64,000 bases of DNA from Litoribacillus peritrichatus (GTDB lineage: Bacteria > Pseudomonadota > Gammaproteobacteria > Pseudomonadales > Litoribrevibacteraceae). Positions within the stretch are counted from its first letter, which is position 1. Every line of letters begins with the position of its first letter. The translations under genes were made by a program, and so were the position numbers. Below the pieces are notes generated by a model, which saw only the letters and a list, made by a program, of their open reading frames with translations, searched no databases and was not told the origin of the DNA. Where the stretch lies: assembly GCF_039537985.1 (NCBI RefSeq), contig NZ_BAABBN010000007.1, positions 1,116,001 through 1,180,000 on the forward strand, read 5' to 3'. Below are positions 16,588 to 24,290 of this stretch, in pieces.

Positions 16588-17565
16588 ATGAAAGGCAAAG
16601 AGATTTTTTTGGATGACATTCGTTTTCTTCAAAGCTCGCTTGGTTTATCGGAGCAACTGAATGGTGTAGAAACCAATAATCCGGTGATGGCGGGCCGGTT
16701 TCGTTACCATGCATTTCTGAATGGTTTGTCGATGCATGCCACTGATGCAGTTGAAAAGCAGAATTCGAGCAGTGTGCTGGAACTGCCCGCCGGGTTAAGT
16801 TTCAACTTCATGTTCAGCGGAAAAGTGGATTACTCGTTTGCTGATCGCCGATATGCCTTGGAACCTTTTCATAACCAAACGTCTTGTTCGGCCATTGTGA
16901 ATAACTCAACAGAAATCATGACTCGGGCTATGTGCAAAGGGATGCGAGTCAAAAAAGTAAATGTGTTTGTGGAGCGGCCCTGGCTGGAAAGTCGCTGTCA
17001 ATCACCGGACGATATCCGCATGTTGAACCGAGTGTTCAGTCAAAAACGGGTCTGTAATTGGTTGCCAGAACCTTCGACTTTGGCCAAAGCTGAGCGCTTA
17101 TTAGAGATTAATCACGCCAGTAACTTTTCAGAAAAACTGGAAGTGGAGCATTTAACGATGCAGTTGCTGTCGGACTGCATTAATGCGCTGAATCGCTATT
17201 TGGATGAGCACGCAGGCGAGAACAAGCAAGATGAAACTCCAAACGGCTCAACTCTGAAACAGGATATTGATGCACTGCTGAACCAACACTTGTCTTTAAC
17301 GGAAATAGCTCAGGCACTCAACACCAGTGAACGGACACTGCAACGGAAATTTCAAACCCACTATCACCAAACTGTGGCGTCTTACATAAAACAACGACGG
17401 ATGGAAAAAGCGAAAAAAGCCTTGGTAATTGAAGGAAGAAGCATTGGTGAGGCTGCTTATTTGGCGGGGTACAATCACTCATCCAACTTTGTAAATGCCT
17501 TTAAGAAGCAGTTTGGCATGACCCCGGCGGAGTTCGTGAGAACGCACTGTGGTTTGCGGCATTAG
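16588..17565 (+). CDS. PchR-like AraC-family regulator of the siderophore operon
   Basis: 325 residues. The N-terminal 200 residues resemble the PchR sensor type: LELPAGLSFNFMFSGKVDYSFADRRYAL and then IMTRAMCKGMRVKKVNVFVERPWLE. The C-terminal 100 residues are an AraC DNA-binding domain (LSLTEIAQALNTSERTLQRKFQTHYHQTVASYIKQRRMEKAK, IGEAAYLAGYNHSSNFVNAFKKQFGMTPAEF). PchR-type proteins activate receptor genes when the cognate ferric siderophore enters the cell. Divergent placement from the receptor, with a Fur box between, supports that role. It has an AAGG site before the ATG. Confidence 0.88.
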   Translation: MKGKEIFLDDIRFLQSSLGLSEQLNGVETNNPVMAGRFRYHAFLNGLSMHATDAVEKQNSSSVLELPAGLSFNFMFSGKVDYSFADRRYALEPFHNQTSCSAIVNNSTEIMTRAMCKGMRVKKVNVFVERPWLESRCQSPDDIRMLNRVFSQKRVCNWLPEPSTLAKAERLLEINHASNFSEKLEVEHLTMQLLSDCINALNRYLDEHAGENKQDETPNGSTLKQDIDALLNQHLSLTEIAQALNTSERTLQRKFQTHYHQTVASYIKQRRMEKAKKALVIEGRSIGEAAYLAGYNHSSNFVNAFKKQFGMTPAEFVRTHCGLRH

Positions 17566-17575
17566 AAGGCTTTCG

Positions 17576-17621
17576 TTATGAGTATCTAAACCGATAAATA
17601 CTATGCTATCGTTTTTTATGG
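17576..17621 (-). pseudogene. Decayed 5' end of an IS110-type transposase gene (copy 1)
   Basis: Read on the minus strand this 46-bp piece encodes KNDSIVFIGLDTH, the N-terminal strand with the first catalytic Asp of IS110-family DEDD transposases. The position matching the ATG of the copy at 21334 is ATA here (CCATAAAAAAC against CCATGAAAAAC). Similarity stops at both ends. It begins 10 bp after the stop of the AraC gene. Both copies have the same orientation. Confidence 0.65.
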
Positions 17622-17701
17622 ACATATAACCATTTACCGCGCAAACTCGTTCGTTTTACTCCTCGCCTATTTTGGCTACGTTAATTTTTGGAAGATCAAG
17701 A

Positions 17702-18208
17702 TTGAATATTCAAATAAGCAACGAAAGCTCCGCTGATATAGCGAAAATACATCAGGTTACAGAGAAGGCGTTTTTAAATGCACCTCATACTGATCATACC
17801 GAACAGTTCATTGTTGATGCGCTTCGTCGTGCAGGAGCGCTGACGATCTCTCATGTTGCCAAAGCCAATGGGGAAATTATTGGTCACGTTGCGATTTCGC
17901 CTGTTACTTTTTCGAATGACGAAGCCAACTGGTTTGGACTTGGGCCAATATCTGTTCTTCCTGAATTTCAGGGCCACGGCGTTGGATCGAGTCTAATGAA
18001 AAGCGCCCTTACCGCTCTCGAGTCTATGGGTGCGTCTGGCTGTGTGGTACTTGGTGACCCTGATTATTATGGCCGTTTTGGGTTTAAGGTCGTTGATGGG
18101 CTGATTTTACCCGGTGTACCTGCTGAGTATTTTCAGGCGCTGTCGTTTAACGACAAATTTCCCAATGGTGAAGTGTCTTACCATGAGGCGTTCTCGGTCA
18201 AGAGTTAA
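17702..18208 (+). CDS. GNAT-family N-acetyltransferase (YhbS-like)
   Basis: 168 residues. The GNAT core is plain: a first strand IGHVAISPVTF, then WFGLGPISVLPEFQGHGVGSSLMKSALTAL carrying the acetyl-CoA-binding Q-x-x-G-x-G loop, then CVVLGDPDYYGRFGFKV. This GDPDYYGRFGF ending is typical of the YhbS subgroup. I choose the TTG at 17702 because GGAAGA lies 7 bp upstream and the family start MNIxIS follows. A second in-frame TTG at 17672 is less suitable. Substrate is unknown. It lies in the accessory patch between two IS110 remnants. Confidence 0.85.
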   Translation: MNIQISNESSADIAKIHQVTEKAFLNAPHTDHTEQFIVDALRRAGALTISHVAKANGEIIGHVAISPVTFSNDEANWFGLGPISVLPEFQGHGVGSSLMKSALTALESMGASGCVVLGDPDYYGRFGFKVVDGLILPGVPAEYFQALSFNDKFPNGEVSYHEAFSVKS

Positions 18209-18276
18209 CAAGCGCAGGCACGGTAAAGGGCTTTCCGTTTTCCCGAGTATTCTACAGCTCGCCCCAACCTTTATCG

Positions 18277-19530
18277 TCAGCACTTCACCCGAGGGAGTTC
18301 TTTCCACTTAGTCGTGTAAGCAGGGGATTTTAAATTTCTTTGCATTTTCCAAAAAGGGTCGATGCCTTGGTTGGCGAGAAACACATGGCCTTTGGTTTTG
18401 TTGATGTGATCCAACAGTTTCATTAAGGTCTTAGATTGCTCTCCTTGTCTTGCTGTAAAAGCATCGATTTGCTCGGGCGATTCCGCCAAAATTTCAATTA
18501 AGCCGACGCCAGCCCGGGCAAAGGGGACTTCAGGTTTAAAAACAGTTTCTCGTATGGCTTTACGTGCCAAAGCGGAGATTACCCGGCTATCATTCGTGGG
18601 TGTTTCCAGCGGTATGACTACGGAGCGAGAGTAGTAGTGTGAATGAAAGCGAGAAGATGAGGCAAAGACTTGCATGGTTTTTACTAACTGCTTTTCTTTG
18701 CGAAGTTTTTCACATGCCCGGTGTGCGTATTGGCTAACAGATTGTTCTAATGCTAAGCAATCAGAAACTTTTACTCCAAAGGAGCGTGTGGAGTAGATTT
18801 GTTTTTTGGTTTCAGGTGTTTCATCCAGCCCATAACAGGGTGTTCCTCTGAGTTCTGTTATGGTTCGGGATACGTTAACACTGTAGCGCCTTCTCATGCG
18901 TTCCGGGTCTTGCTGTATTAAGTCCAGAACGGAATACACCTTTTGATCTGATAAGCGGCGAGATAAACGAGAGCCGATGCCCCATATTTTATGCACCGGA
19001 ATTTTGGCAAAGACGTTATGCCATTGATCCGGCTTGTCTAAGACACATACGTAGTTGCACTTTCGGGATTTCTTGGCAATGTGGCTGGCCAACTTTGCCA
19101 GGGTTTTGGTCGCGCCCATGCCAACCCCAACGGGAAGGCCAACATGTTGATGAACCGTAAGGCGAATGTTGTGTCCTATGCCCGGTAAGGTACTTATTGG
19201 GTGCCCGGATAAATCCAAAAAAGATTCGTCGATGGAATAGATTTCGATGTTGGGTGAGAAGGTTTTTAAGGTTTCCATTACCCTTGAGGATAAGTCACCG
19301 TACAGCTCATAGTTGCTGGAAAAGACATGGACCTTAGCTTTTTGCAATTGGTCTGCGATTTTAAAGTAAGGCTGGAGGTCTGGAATCCCCAATTGTTTGG
19401 CTTCTTTCGAGCGGGCTACGATGCAGCCATCATTATTACTTAAAACGATGACGGGTTTTCCTCGTAAGTCTGGCCGAAAAACTTGTTCGCAGCTGGCAAA
19501 AAACGAGTTGCAGTCCACTAAAGCGTACAT
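18277..19530 (-). CDS. umuC: DNA polymerase V catalytic subunit UmuC
   Basis: 417 residues, near the normal 420. Y-family polymerase landmarks are MYALVDCNSFFASCEQVFRPDL with the first metal Asp, VLSNNDGCIVARS, SIDESFLDLSG with the catalytic DE pair, VGVGMGATKTLAKLA, the HhH region WGIGSRLSRRL, and a little-finger domain with SRFHSHYYSRS. The C-terminal DUF4113-like part ends normally, so the gene seems intact. The protein does error-prone translesion synthesis after RecA-driven cleavage of UmuD. It overlaps umuD by 13 bp and is expressed from the SOS-boxed promoter upstream of umuD. Confidence 0.96.
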   Translation of the reverse strand: MYALVDCNSFFASCEQVFRPDLRGKPVIVLSNNDGCIVARSKEAKQLGIPDLQPYFKIADQLQKAKVHVFSSNYELYGDLSSRVMETLKTFSPNIEIYSIDESFLDLSGHPISTLPGIGHNIRLTVHQHVGLPVGVGMGATKTLAKLASHIAKKSRKCNYVCVLDKPDQWHNVFAKIPVHKIWGIGSRLSRRLSDQKVYSVLDLIQQDPERMRRRYSVNVSRTITELRGTPCYGLDETPETKKQIYSTRSFGVKVSDCLALEQSVSQYAHRACEKLRKEKQLVKTMQVFASSSRFHSHYYSRSVVIPLETPTNDSRVISALARKAIRETVFKPEVPFARAGVGLIEILAESPEQIDAFTARQGEQSKTLMKLLDHINKTKGHVFLANQGIDPFWKMQRNLKSPAYTTKWKELPRVKC

Positions 19531-19946
19531 GGTTTATGGCACCTGATTGAGAAGGCAACGACCCCTTCCGTGGTTATATTTTCCTCTTCATTAATGTAAA
19601 TGGCAGGGTAATTAGGGTTGGCCGATATCAGGCACCTGTTATGGGTATCTATGTACTTGCACGTGAGTTCACCATCAATGCACGCGATGACGATAGATCC
19701 GTTTGTTACCTCTCTTGCTCTGTCGACAATTAAAATATCTTTATCAAAAATGCCGCTGCCAATCATTGAACTACCGCTTGCCTGCACAAAGTAAGTCGCG
19801 GCTGGGTGTTTTATTAACAGTTCATCAAGACTCAGGGATTTCTCCACGTAGTCATCGGCGGGGCTTGGAAACCCGGCTGCGACGAATGACTGAAAAAACG
19901 GAAAGCGTTTTGCAATCTCGTCAGGGTGAATGGGCGTTACAAACAT
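19518..19946 (-). CDS. umuD: UmuD, self-cleaving subunit of DNA polymerase V
   Basis: 142 residues. The cleavage region AAGFPSPADDYVE aligns with the E. coli Cys-Gly cut site, though here the residue before Gly is Ala. The nucleophile Ser lies in YFVQASGSSMIG and the general-base Lys in GELTCKYI. Both S24-type peptidase residues are present, so RecA-stimulated self-cleavage to UmuD' should occur. The gene starts 15 bp downstream of a perfect CTGT-N8-ACAG LexA box. Umu operons of this kind are common on mobile elements, which fits the IS and integrase remnants nearby. Confidence 0.95.
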   Translation of the reverse strand: MFVTPIHPDEIAKRFPFFQSFVAAGFPSPADDYVEKSLSLDELLIKHPAATYFVQASGSSMIGSGIFDKDILIVDRAREVTNGSIVIACIDGELTCKYIDTHNRCLISANPNYPAIYINEEENITTEGVVAFSIRCHKPCTL

Positions 19947-19960
19947 GGTTAATATCTATA

Positions 19961-19976
19961 CTGTTTATTTATACAG
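19961..19976 (-). promoter_or_regulatory. LexA (SOS) box of umuDC
   Basis: CTGTTTATTTATACAG is an exact CTGT-N8-ACAG operator, and the flanking TATA on both sides extends the dyad to 24 bp (19957-19980). It lies 15 bp upstream of the umuD ATG on the coding strand. Confidence 0.93.
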
Positions 19977-19994
19977 TATATTAAGCCTATAAGT

Positions 19995-20162
19995 TTATAA
20001 AATCAAAGTAAGCTGATGAATGGGCTGGTTGTTATTGGACTTGTGCTGTTTACAGTGGCTTAGAGGACTATTGATGGTTTTTGGGCTTTTTCCTTGCAGG
20101 GTAAGTTCGTGAAGATAGCGTTGATACAGAGAATTAAAACGGGCCTGATTTTGTATGTTCAT
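19995..20162 (-). pseudogene. N-terminal fragment of a tyrosine recombinase/integrase
   Basis: From the ATG at 20162 the minus strand reads MNIQNQARFNSLYQRYLHELTLQG and then KSPKTIN. This closely resembles the start of the SAM-like core-binding domain of phage-type integrases (the FxSLYxRxLxxLxLQGKxxxTI pattern). The reading then turns into about 25 unrelated residues and stops. No catalytic domain follows, so this is a truncated relic. It lies just upstream of the SOS box of umuDC. Confidence 0.6.
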
Positions 20163-20177
20163 GTTCGAATTCCTCAC

Positions 20178-20547
20178 AGCACTTTCGGAGTTGAAGAGTC
20201 TAAGAAGTACAGTTGATCAGGACTTTTGCCGCTTTTAACTATGAGCTACTTGGTAAAGACGTGCTGTGTAATCCAGATTTAACAACAAACCACGAGTGTT
20301 GCACTTAATATCTGAACTTAGGCTTTAAGTTTGAACGAGTCGAAATTAATGGTCCTTTTCTTTGTGTATAAATACTGACCGTATAGATTACTTTTCCATA
20401 AAAGCGTAAGTAACCTCTCCATAGGAAGGATGGCATTGGTTTCTTTTAATGAGGTGGCAAAAGTATGGTCGATTTATGTCTTATGTGCTAAAAAGACTCG
20501 AAAATGACAAGTAGCTCAGTTAAGCAGCACACAATGGAGTGGAAATA
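20178..20547. other. Intergenic stretch without a supportable gene
   Basis: About 370 AT-rich bp between the integrase fragment and a small lipoprotein gene. The only possible short frame is at 20430-20507 (25 codons, starting MALVSFNEVAKVW); its AGGAAGG abuts the ATG too closely, so I do not call it. The lipoprotein promoter presumably lies near 20480-20530. I see no other structure. Confidence 0.5.
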
Positions 20548-21084
20548 ATGAGAAAGTTAGGACTAATAATCTCTGCAGTAGCACTAATGCAAGGGTGTTC
20601 AACGACGGACTTAAATAAGATTGCAACGGATGCCGTTTCTGGGGCAATTGATGGTGTGATGAATTCTGCGGGCGGCAGTGGCTCGATGATACCAACGGGT
20701 TCAAATTCAAGAAATTACTCAGTAGAAACTGAGAATATTACGACGCAAACGGCTAAGAAAACCCGAAAAGATTACGGGGCAATTACGATTGTAAGAACGG
20801 AAGCGAATCCGAAAAAACAGACTCGATTAGTGTTGGATTCTTGTACCCACCCTCGAATTGGTAGTTTACGTTGCGGTGGCCATCTGTTTGAAGTGACACC
20901 GGAAGGTTGGTTGAAAGATGACCCTATTACCTTTAATGACGTGAATTATCCTGAGCTAACTTTGGCGGCGGGAACTTACTATATCAAAGCCCATAACTGG
21001 GATTCAGGTCAAAACCGTTTTGTGACTGGCGAATTCACGATTGAGCCATTTGTAACCAATATGGTAAGCCTCGAACTTGAATAA
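20548..21084 (+). CDS. Hypothetical lipoprotein
   Basis: 178 residues starting at the ATG 20548, with GGAG a few bases upstream; an in-frame GTG at 20539 is an alternative. The signal peptide MRKLGLIISAVALMQGC ends in a lipobox (LMQGC). The mature protein has a Gly/Ser-rich stretch and a conserved-looking C-terminal domain with two cysteines (LDSCTHPRIGSLRCGG) and a beta-rich ending (GTYYIKAHNWDSGQNRFVTGEFTIEPF). I recognise no family. The ending resembles small extracellular beta-sandwich domains, but this is weak. Confidence 0.65.
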   Translation: MRKLGLIISAVALMQGCSTTDLNKIATDAVSGAIDGVMNSAGGSGSMIPTGSNSRNYSVETENITTQTAKKTRKDYGAITIVRTEANPKKQTRLVLDSCTHPRIGSLRCGGHLFEVTPEGWLKDDPITFNDVNYPELTLAAGTYYIKAHNWDSGQNRFVTGEFTIEPFVTNMVSLELE

Positions 21085-21157
21085 CGTGTTGTTGAATACA
21101 TACTATTATTCACATCTGATGTGAGTTTTCTTGCTTACATTCTTGCTATTCTTTCAG

Positions 21158-21248
21158 AATCAAAGGGGTCAGAGTAAGAAGTTATCAAATGGAATCAGCT
21201 CAAAACAATCTCCAAAGCTAAGTTCAATTTACTCTGACCCCTTTGATT
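21158..21248. repeat. 91-bp element bounded by perfect 20-bp inverted repeats (REPIN/MITE-like)
   Basis: AATCAAAGGGGTCAGAGTAA at 21158-21177 is the exact reverse complement of TTACTCTGACCCCTTTGATT at 21229-21248, with 51 bp between. The GGGGTCAGAGTAA word is of the kind I associate with flanks of REP-type (Y1/IS200-like) transposase genes in gammaproteobacteria. That link is from memory. The right arm abuts and overwrites the IS110-type transposase remnant. Confidence 0.75.
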
Positions 21249-21334
21249 TCCTTTCTGCCATCAAGGGCATAGGCGATATCGGTATTTACTTTGTGGGTAT
21301 CTAGCTCAATAAAAACTATGCTATCGTTTTTCAT
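21224..21334 (-). pseudogene. Truncated 5' end of an IS110-type transposase gene (copy 2)
   Basis: From the ATG at 21332-21334, preceded by GGAGAT, the minus strand encodes MKNDSIVFIELDTHKVNTD and then IAYALDGRK before running into the inverted repeat and a TGA at 21224-21226. The IVFIxLDTHK motif with the first catalytic Asp is the start of the IS110 DEDD transposase. The rest of the gene is absent. An upstream hairpin (21391-21423) sits where IS110 elements carry their non-coding left end. Confidence 0.7.
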
Positions 21335-21390
21335 GGTTCTGATCTCCATTTATAGTCAATGAAACTATATTATGGTCCTGGCTTTGCTAA

Positions 21391-21423
21391 CCCACGAACC
21401 GGAGGACAGCACTCTTTCGTGGG
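21391..21423 (-). ncRNA. Stem-loop upstream of the IS110 remnant, possible bridge-RNA relic
   Basis: CCCACGAA and TTCGTGGG form a perfect 8-bp stem around a 17-nt loop, 57 bp upstream of the transposase start on the minus strand. IS110 elements express a structured bridge RNA from the non-coding left end in this place. Whether this hairpin belonged to one is inference. It could equally be the promoter-region structure of the rightward gene at 21458. Confidence 0.35.
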
Positions 21424-21457
21424 AAGCAATTATGTCTAAATTTCAAACGAGAATCGA

Positions 21458-21868
21458 ATGAGTAGCCACGAAAAAGCTATAGAAGCGGCAAAAATGTACG
21501 CACATGAAGGCGAGGACTTTCGTGTCGCCAACCATCACTCAGAATTTTTAGAAGGCTCTTTATATCTCATCAACTTTGAAAGTAAGTTTGAGCCTGCTCA
21601 TTGCTTTGTTTATATCGAGGGCGAAAAAATTGAAGTTTGTAAAAACCAGGCATTACTTAATGAGCTTGTTTCACGTAAATCCAAAAAAGGTGGTATAACC
21701 GCATTTTTAAATGGTATTGGTGGTGTGTCAGGAATAATTAGCATTATTATCACTCTAACAATAGTGTATCTGGTAATTACACGTCCAGAGATGAGCGTTC
21801 CGAAAGAACTTTGGGCTGCTTTAACAGCGGTTTTAGCGTTCTATTTTGGCAGCAAGGCATCGAAGTAG
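21458..21868 (+). CDS. Hypothetical membrane protein
   Basis: 136 residues. A soluble N-terminal part of about 75 residues looks alpha/beta (AIEAAKMYAHEGEDFRVANHHSEFLEGSLYLINF). A Gly-rich turn and two membrane helices follow (about 88-110 and 118-134), ending LWAALTAVLAFYFGSKASK. That second-helix ending is common in small holin-like or accessory membrane proteins. No function is recognised. It stands at the right edge of the accessory patch. Confidence 0.6.
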   Translation: MSSHEKAIEAAKMYAHEGEDFRVANHHSEFLEGSLYLINFESKFEPAHCFVYIEGEKIEVCKNQALLNELVSRKSKKGGITAFLNGIGGVSGIISIIITLTIVYLVITRPEMSVPKELWAALTAVLAFYFGSKASK

Positions 21869-22211
21869 GAAAAAAATCTAACAGAATCAATGGGGTTACG
21901 AGTCAATGGGGTTTGGGCTCTTTTAACTCGGCTTTAATCTCCAGCACTGGAACACCGCTCCCTAAGTTTTCGTCAGTTATGATTGATGATTTATTGTTTG
22001 TAAAAATAACTTTCAGACTCTTTCATACCAAAGTCTAATGACATTTTTCAAATCCCCTTAAATTATCAGCGCTTTGAATTCATTACGTTTTTCTTATTTA
22101 TAAATCAACATCTAAGACCTTATTCGACCTTGGTCTAATAGAAGAATCTGAGGGTTTCTCTACATTCATAGGTATGGGCACTCGCCTCAATGAATCGATG
22201 GAGAAATCATC
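21869..22211. promoter_or_regulatory. Upstream region of DUF485-actP with two GTCTAAT dyads
   Basis: A 343-bp spacer. It holds TACCAAAGTCTAAT at 22026-22039 and GACCTTGGTCTAAT at 22126-22139; the second contains the palindrome GACC-TT-GGTC. The same word GAC-N3-GGTCTAAT stands upstream of acs at 38357-38370. In other gammaproteobacteria acs and actP are co-activated by NarL/LuxR-type response regulators (CrbR/ErdR). Binding by such a regulator here is inferred from the shared motif. Confidence 0.5.
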
Positions 22212-22523
22212 ATGCACGACGAAATCTATAAAAAAATTGAAAAAGATCCGCGCTTTCAGGATCTGGTCAAGCGTCGACAGAAGTTTGCCTGGACCTTGTC
22301 CTTGGTCATGCTGGCCATTTATTACAGCTTCATCATGGTTATTGCTTTCAAGCCTGAGATTTTGGCGATGACCATTTCGCCGGATTCCATTGTGACGGTT
22401 GGTATTCCGGCCGGAATCGCCATCATCCTTTCGGCCTTTGTGCTGACTGGTATTTATGTGCGTCGTGCCAATGGTGAGTTTGATGCGCTGAATGCCTCCA
22501 TCATTCAGGAGGCGAGCAAATGA
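22212..22523 (+). CDS. yjcH: DUF485 membrane protein, partner of ActP
   Basis: 103 residues with two membrane helices (about 25-47 and 60-84), a basic IYVRRAN motif after the second, and the DUF485 opening (KKIEKDPRFQDLVKRRQKFAWTLS). YjcH-type proteins are encoded directly before acetate permease genes and are thought to help or stabilise that symporter. The gene overlaps actP by 4 bp (ATGA), so the two are translationally coupled. GGAG lies 10 bp before the ATG. Confidence 0.92.
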   Translation: MHDEIYKKIEKDPRFQDLVKRRQKFAWTLSLVMLAIYYSFIMVIAFKPEILAMTISPDSIVTVGIPAGIAIILSAFVLTGIYVRRANGEFDALNASIIQEASK

Positions 22524-24190
22524 ACCCTGTTATCTCTCGTTTATGGAAAGGTGTGATTGCCCTTGTTGCGATGATGCCGATGTTGGCGTTGGCCGACAGT
22601 GTGGAGTTGTCCGGTGGGCAACAGGCGTTGAATATTCCTGCGGTGTCGATGTTTATGATTTTTGTGATCGGCACTTTGGGTATTACCTATTGGGCTTCTC
22701 GCAGAACTCAGTCTGCTTCGGATTACTATACCGCTGGTGGCGGTATTACCGGGTTTCAGAACGGTTTGGCGATTGCCGGTGATTACATGAGCGCGGCGTC
22801 TTTCTTGGGCATTTCCGGGTTGGTGTATTTGTCGGGTTTTGATGGCCTGATTTACTCCATTGGCTTTTTGGTCGGCTGGCCGATCATTTTGTTTATGATT
22901 GCAGAGCGTCTTCGTAATTTGGGTAAGTACACTTTTGCGGATGTGGCTTCGTATCGCTTGGGCCAGAAAGAAATTCGTATTTTGTCGGCCATCGGTTCTT
23001 TATGTGTGGTGGCTTTGTATCTGATTGCACAGATGGTGGGGTCGGGTAAGTTGATCGAATTGCTGTTTGGTCTGCCGTATGAGTATGCCGTAATTCTGGT
23101 GGGTATTTTGATGGTGATGTACGTGACGTTTGGCGGCATGTTGGCCACCACTTGGGTTCAGATCATCAAAGCGGTATTGCTGTTGTTGGGTGCGACGTTC
23201 ATGGCGGTGATGGTGATGAAAACCACGGGCTTTGATTTTACAGTTTTGTTTGAACAGGCAACCGAAGTGCATCCGAAGGGTGAATCCATTCTTGCGCCGG
23301 GTGGCTTGGTGTCTGATCCGGTGTCAGCCATTTCATTGGGCTTGGCCTTGATGTTTGGTACGGCGGGTTTGCCACATATCCTGATGCGTTTCTTTACGGT
23401 GAGTGATGCCAAAGAGGCACGTAAATCGGTGTTTTATGCCACTGGCTTCATTGGTTACTTCTACATTCTGACGTTCATCATCGGCTTTGGTGCCATCTTG
23501 CTGGTGTCGACCAACCCTGAGTTCCGTGATGCGGCGGGGGCGTTGATTGGCGGTAATAATATGGCCGCGATTCACTTGTCGAAAGCGGTGGGTGGTGATG
23601 TGTTCCTGGGCTTTATATCAGCGGTGGCGTTTGCAACCATTCTGGCGGTGGTCTCCGGTTTGACGTTGGCTGGGGCTACGGCGGTGAGCCATGATTTGTA
23701 CGCCAATGTATTTAAGAAAGGTAAGTGTACTGAGGCGCAGGAAATCAAAGTGTCCAAAATGACAACGGTGGCTTTAGGGGTGTTTGCCATCATGTTGGGT
23801 ATTTTGTTTGAACAGCAGAACATTGCCTTCATGGTGGGCTTGGCGTTTGCGATTGCTGCCAGTGCCAACTTCCCTGTGTTGTTCTTGTCCATGTACTGGA
23901 AAGGCTTAACCACTCGCGGCGCCATGATTGGTGGGTGGATTGGTTTGCTGACGGCCGTGGTGCTGGTGATTCTGGGGCCGATCGTCTGGGTGGATATCCT
24001 TGGCTTTGAAACGGCAATCTTCCCTTATAAGTACCCTGCGTTGTTCTCCATCTGTGCTGCGTTCACAAGCATCTGGTTCTTCAGTGTGACCGATAAATCG
24101 GCAGAAGCGACGCACTCTAAAGGTTTGTTCCGTGGTCAGTACATTCGTTCTCAAACTGGGCTTGGTTCTGCTGCTGCCAGTGCTCATTGA
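22520..24190 (+). CDS. actP: Cation/acetate symporter ActP (SSS family)
   Basis: 556 residues with a cleavable N-terminal leader (VIALVAMMPMLALA) and about 13 membrane helices. Diagnostic runs are YYTAGGGITGFQNGLAIAGDYMSAASFLGISGLV, TFADVASYRLGQKEIRIL, YVTFGGMLATTWVQIIKAVLLL, FGTAGLPHILMRFFTVSDAKEARKSV and SGLTLAGATAVSHDLYANV, all typical of ActP. It imports acetate and other short carboxylates with Na+. It works with acetyl-CoA synthetase encoded at 38.5 kb, which shares an upstream sequence motif. A strong terminator follows. Confidence 0.95.
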   Translation: MNPVISRLWKGVIALVAMMPMLALADSVELSGGQQALNIPAVSMFMIFVIGTLGITYWASRRTQSASDYYTAGGGITGFQNGLAIAGDYMSAASFLGISGLVYLSGFDGLIYSIGFLVGWPIILFMIAERLRNLGKYTFADVASYRLGQKEIRILSAIGSLCVVALYLIAQMVGSGKLIELLFGLPYEYAVILVGILMVMYVTFGGMLATTWVQIIKAVLLLLGATFMAVMVMKTTGFDFTVLFEQATEVHPKGESILAPGGLVSDPVSAISLGLALMFGTAGLPHILMRFFTVSDAKEARKSVFYATGFIGYFYILTFIIGFGAILLVSTNPEFRDAAGALIGGNNMAAIHLSKAVGGDVFLGFISAVAFATILAVVSGLTLAGATAVSHDLYANVFKKGKCTEAQEIKVSKMTTVALGVFAIMLGILFEQQNIAFMVGLAFAIAASANFPVLFLSMYWKGLTTRGAMIGGWIGLLTAVVLVILGPIVWVDILGFETAIFPYKYPALFSICAAFTSIWFFSVTDKSAEATHSKGLFRGQYIRSQTGLGSAAASAH

Positions 24191-24222
24191 TTTTTAAAGT
24201 GTTCAACTCCCTCAACGACTTT

Positions 24223-24249
24223 CCGGGCCTCATGGCCCGGCTTTTTTTT
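24223..24249 (+). terminator. Intrinsic terminator after actP
   Basis: CCGGGCC / GGCCCGG form a perfect 7-bp GC stem with a TCAT loop, followed by C and eight Ts. This is a textbook rho-independent terminator. Confidence 0.95.
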
Positions 24250-24290
24250 GAGCATTTTAATAAAGCCATAAAAAACGGGAGGGCTTCAGT

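Noticed and set aside
20430..20507. 25-codon frame in the spacer before the lipoprotein gene
   Set aside because: The AGGAAGG abuts the ATG too closely, there is no family pattern, and the frame is short enough to arise by chance.
22852..24187. Several long minus-strand open frames antisense to actP
   Set aside because: They mirror the codon structure of a highly biased membrane-protein gene; none has a start signal or recognisable domain.
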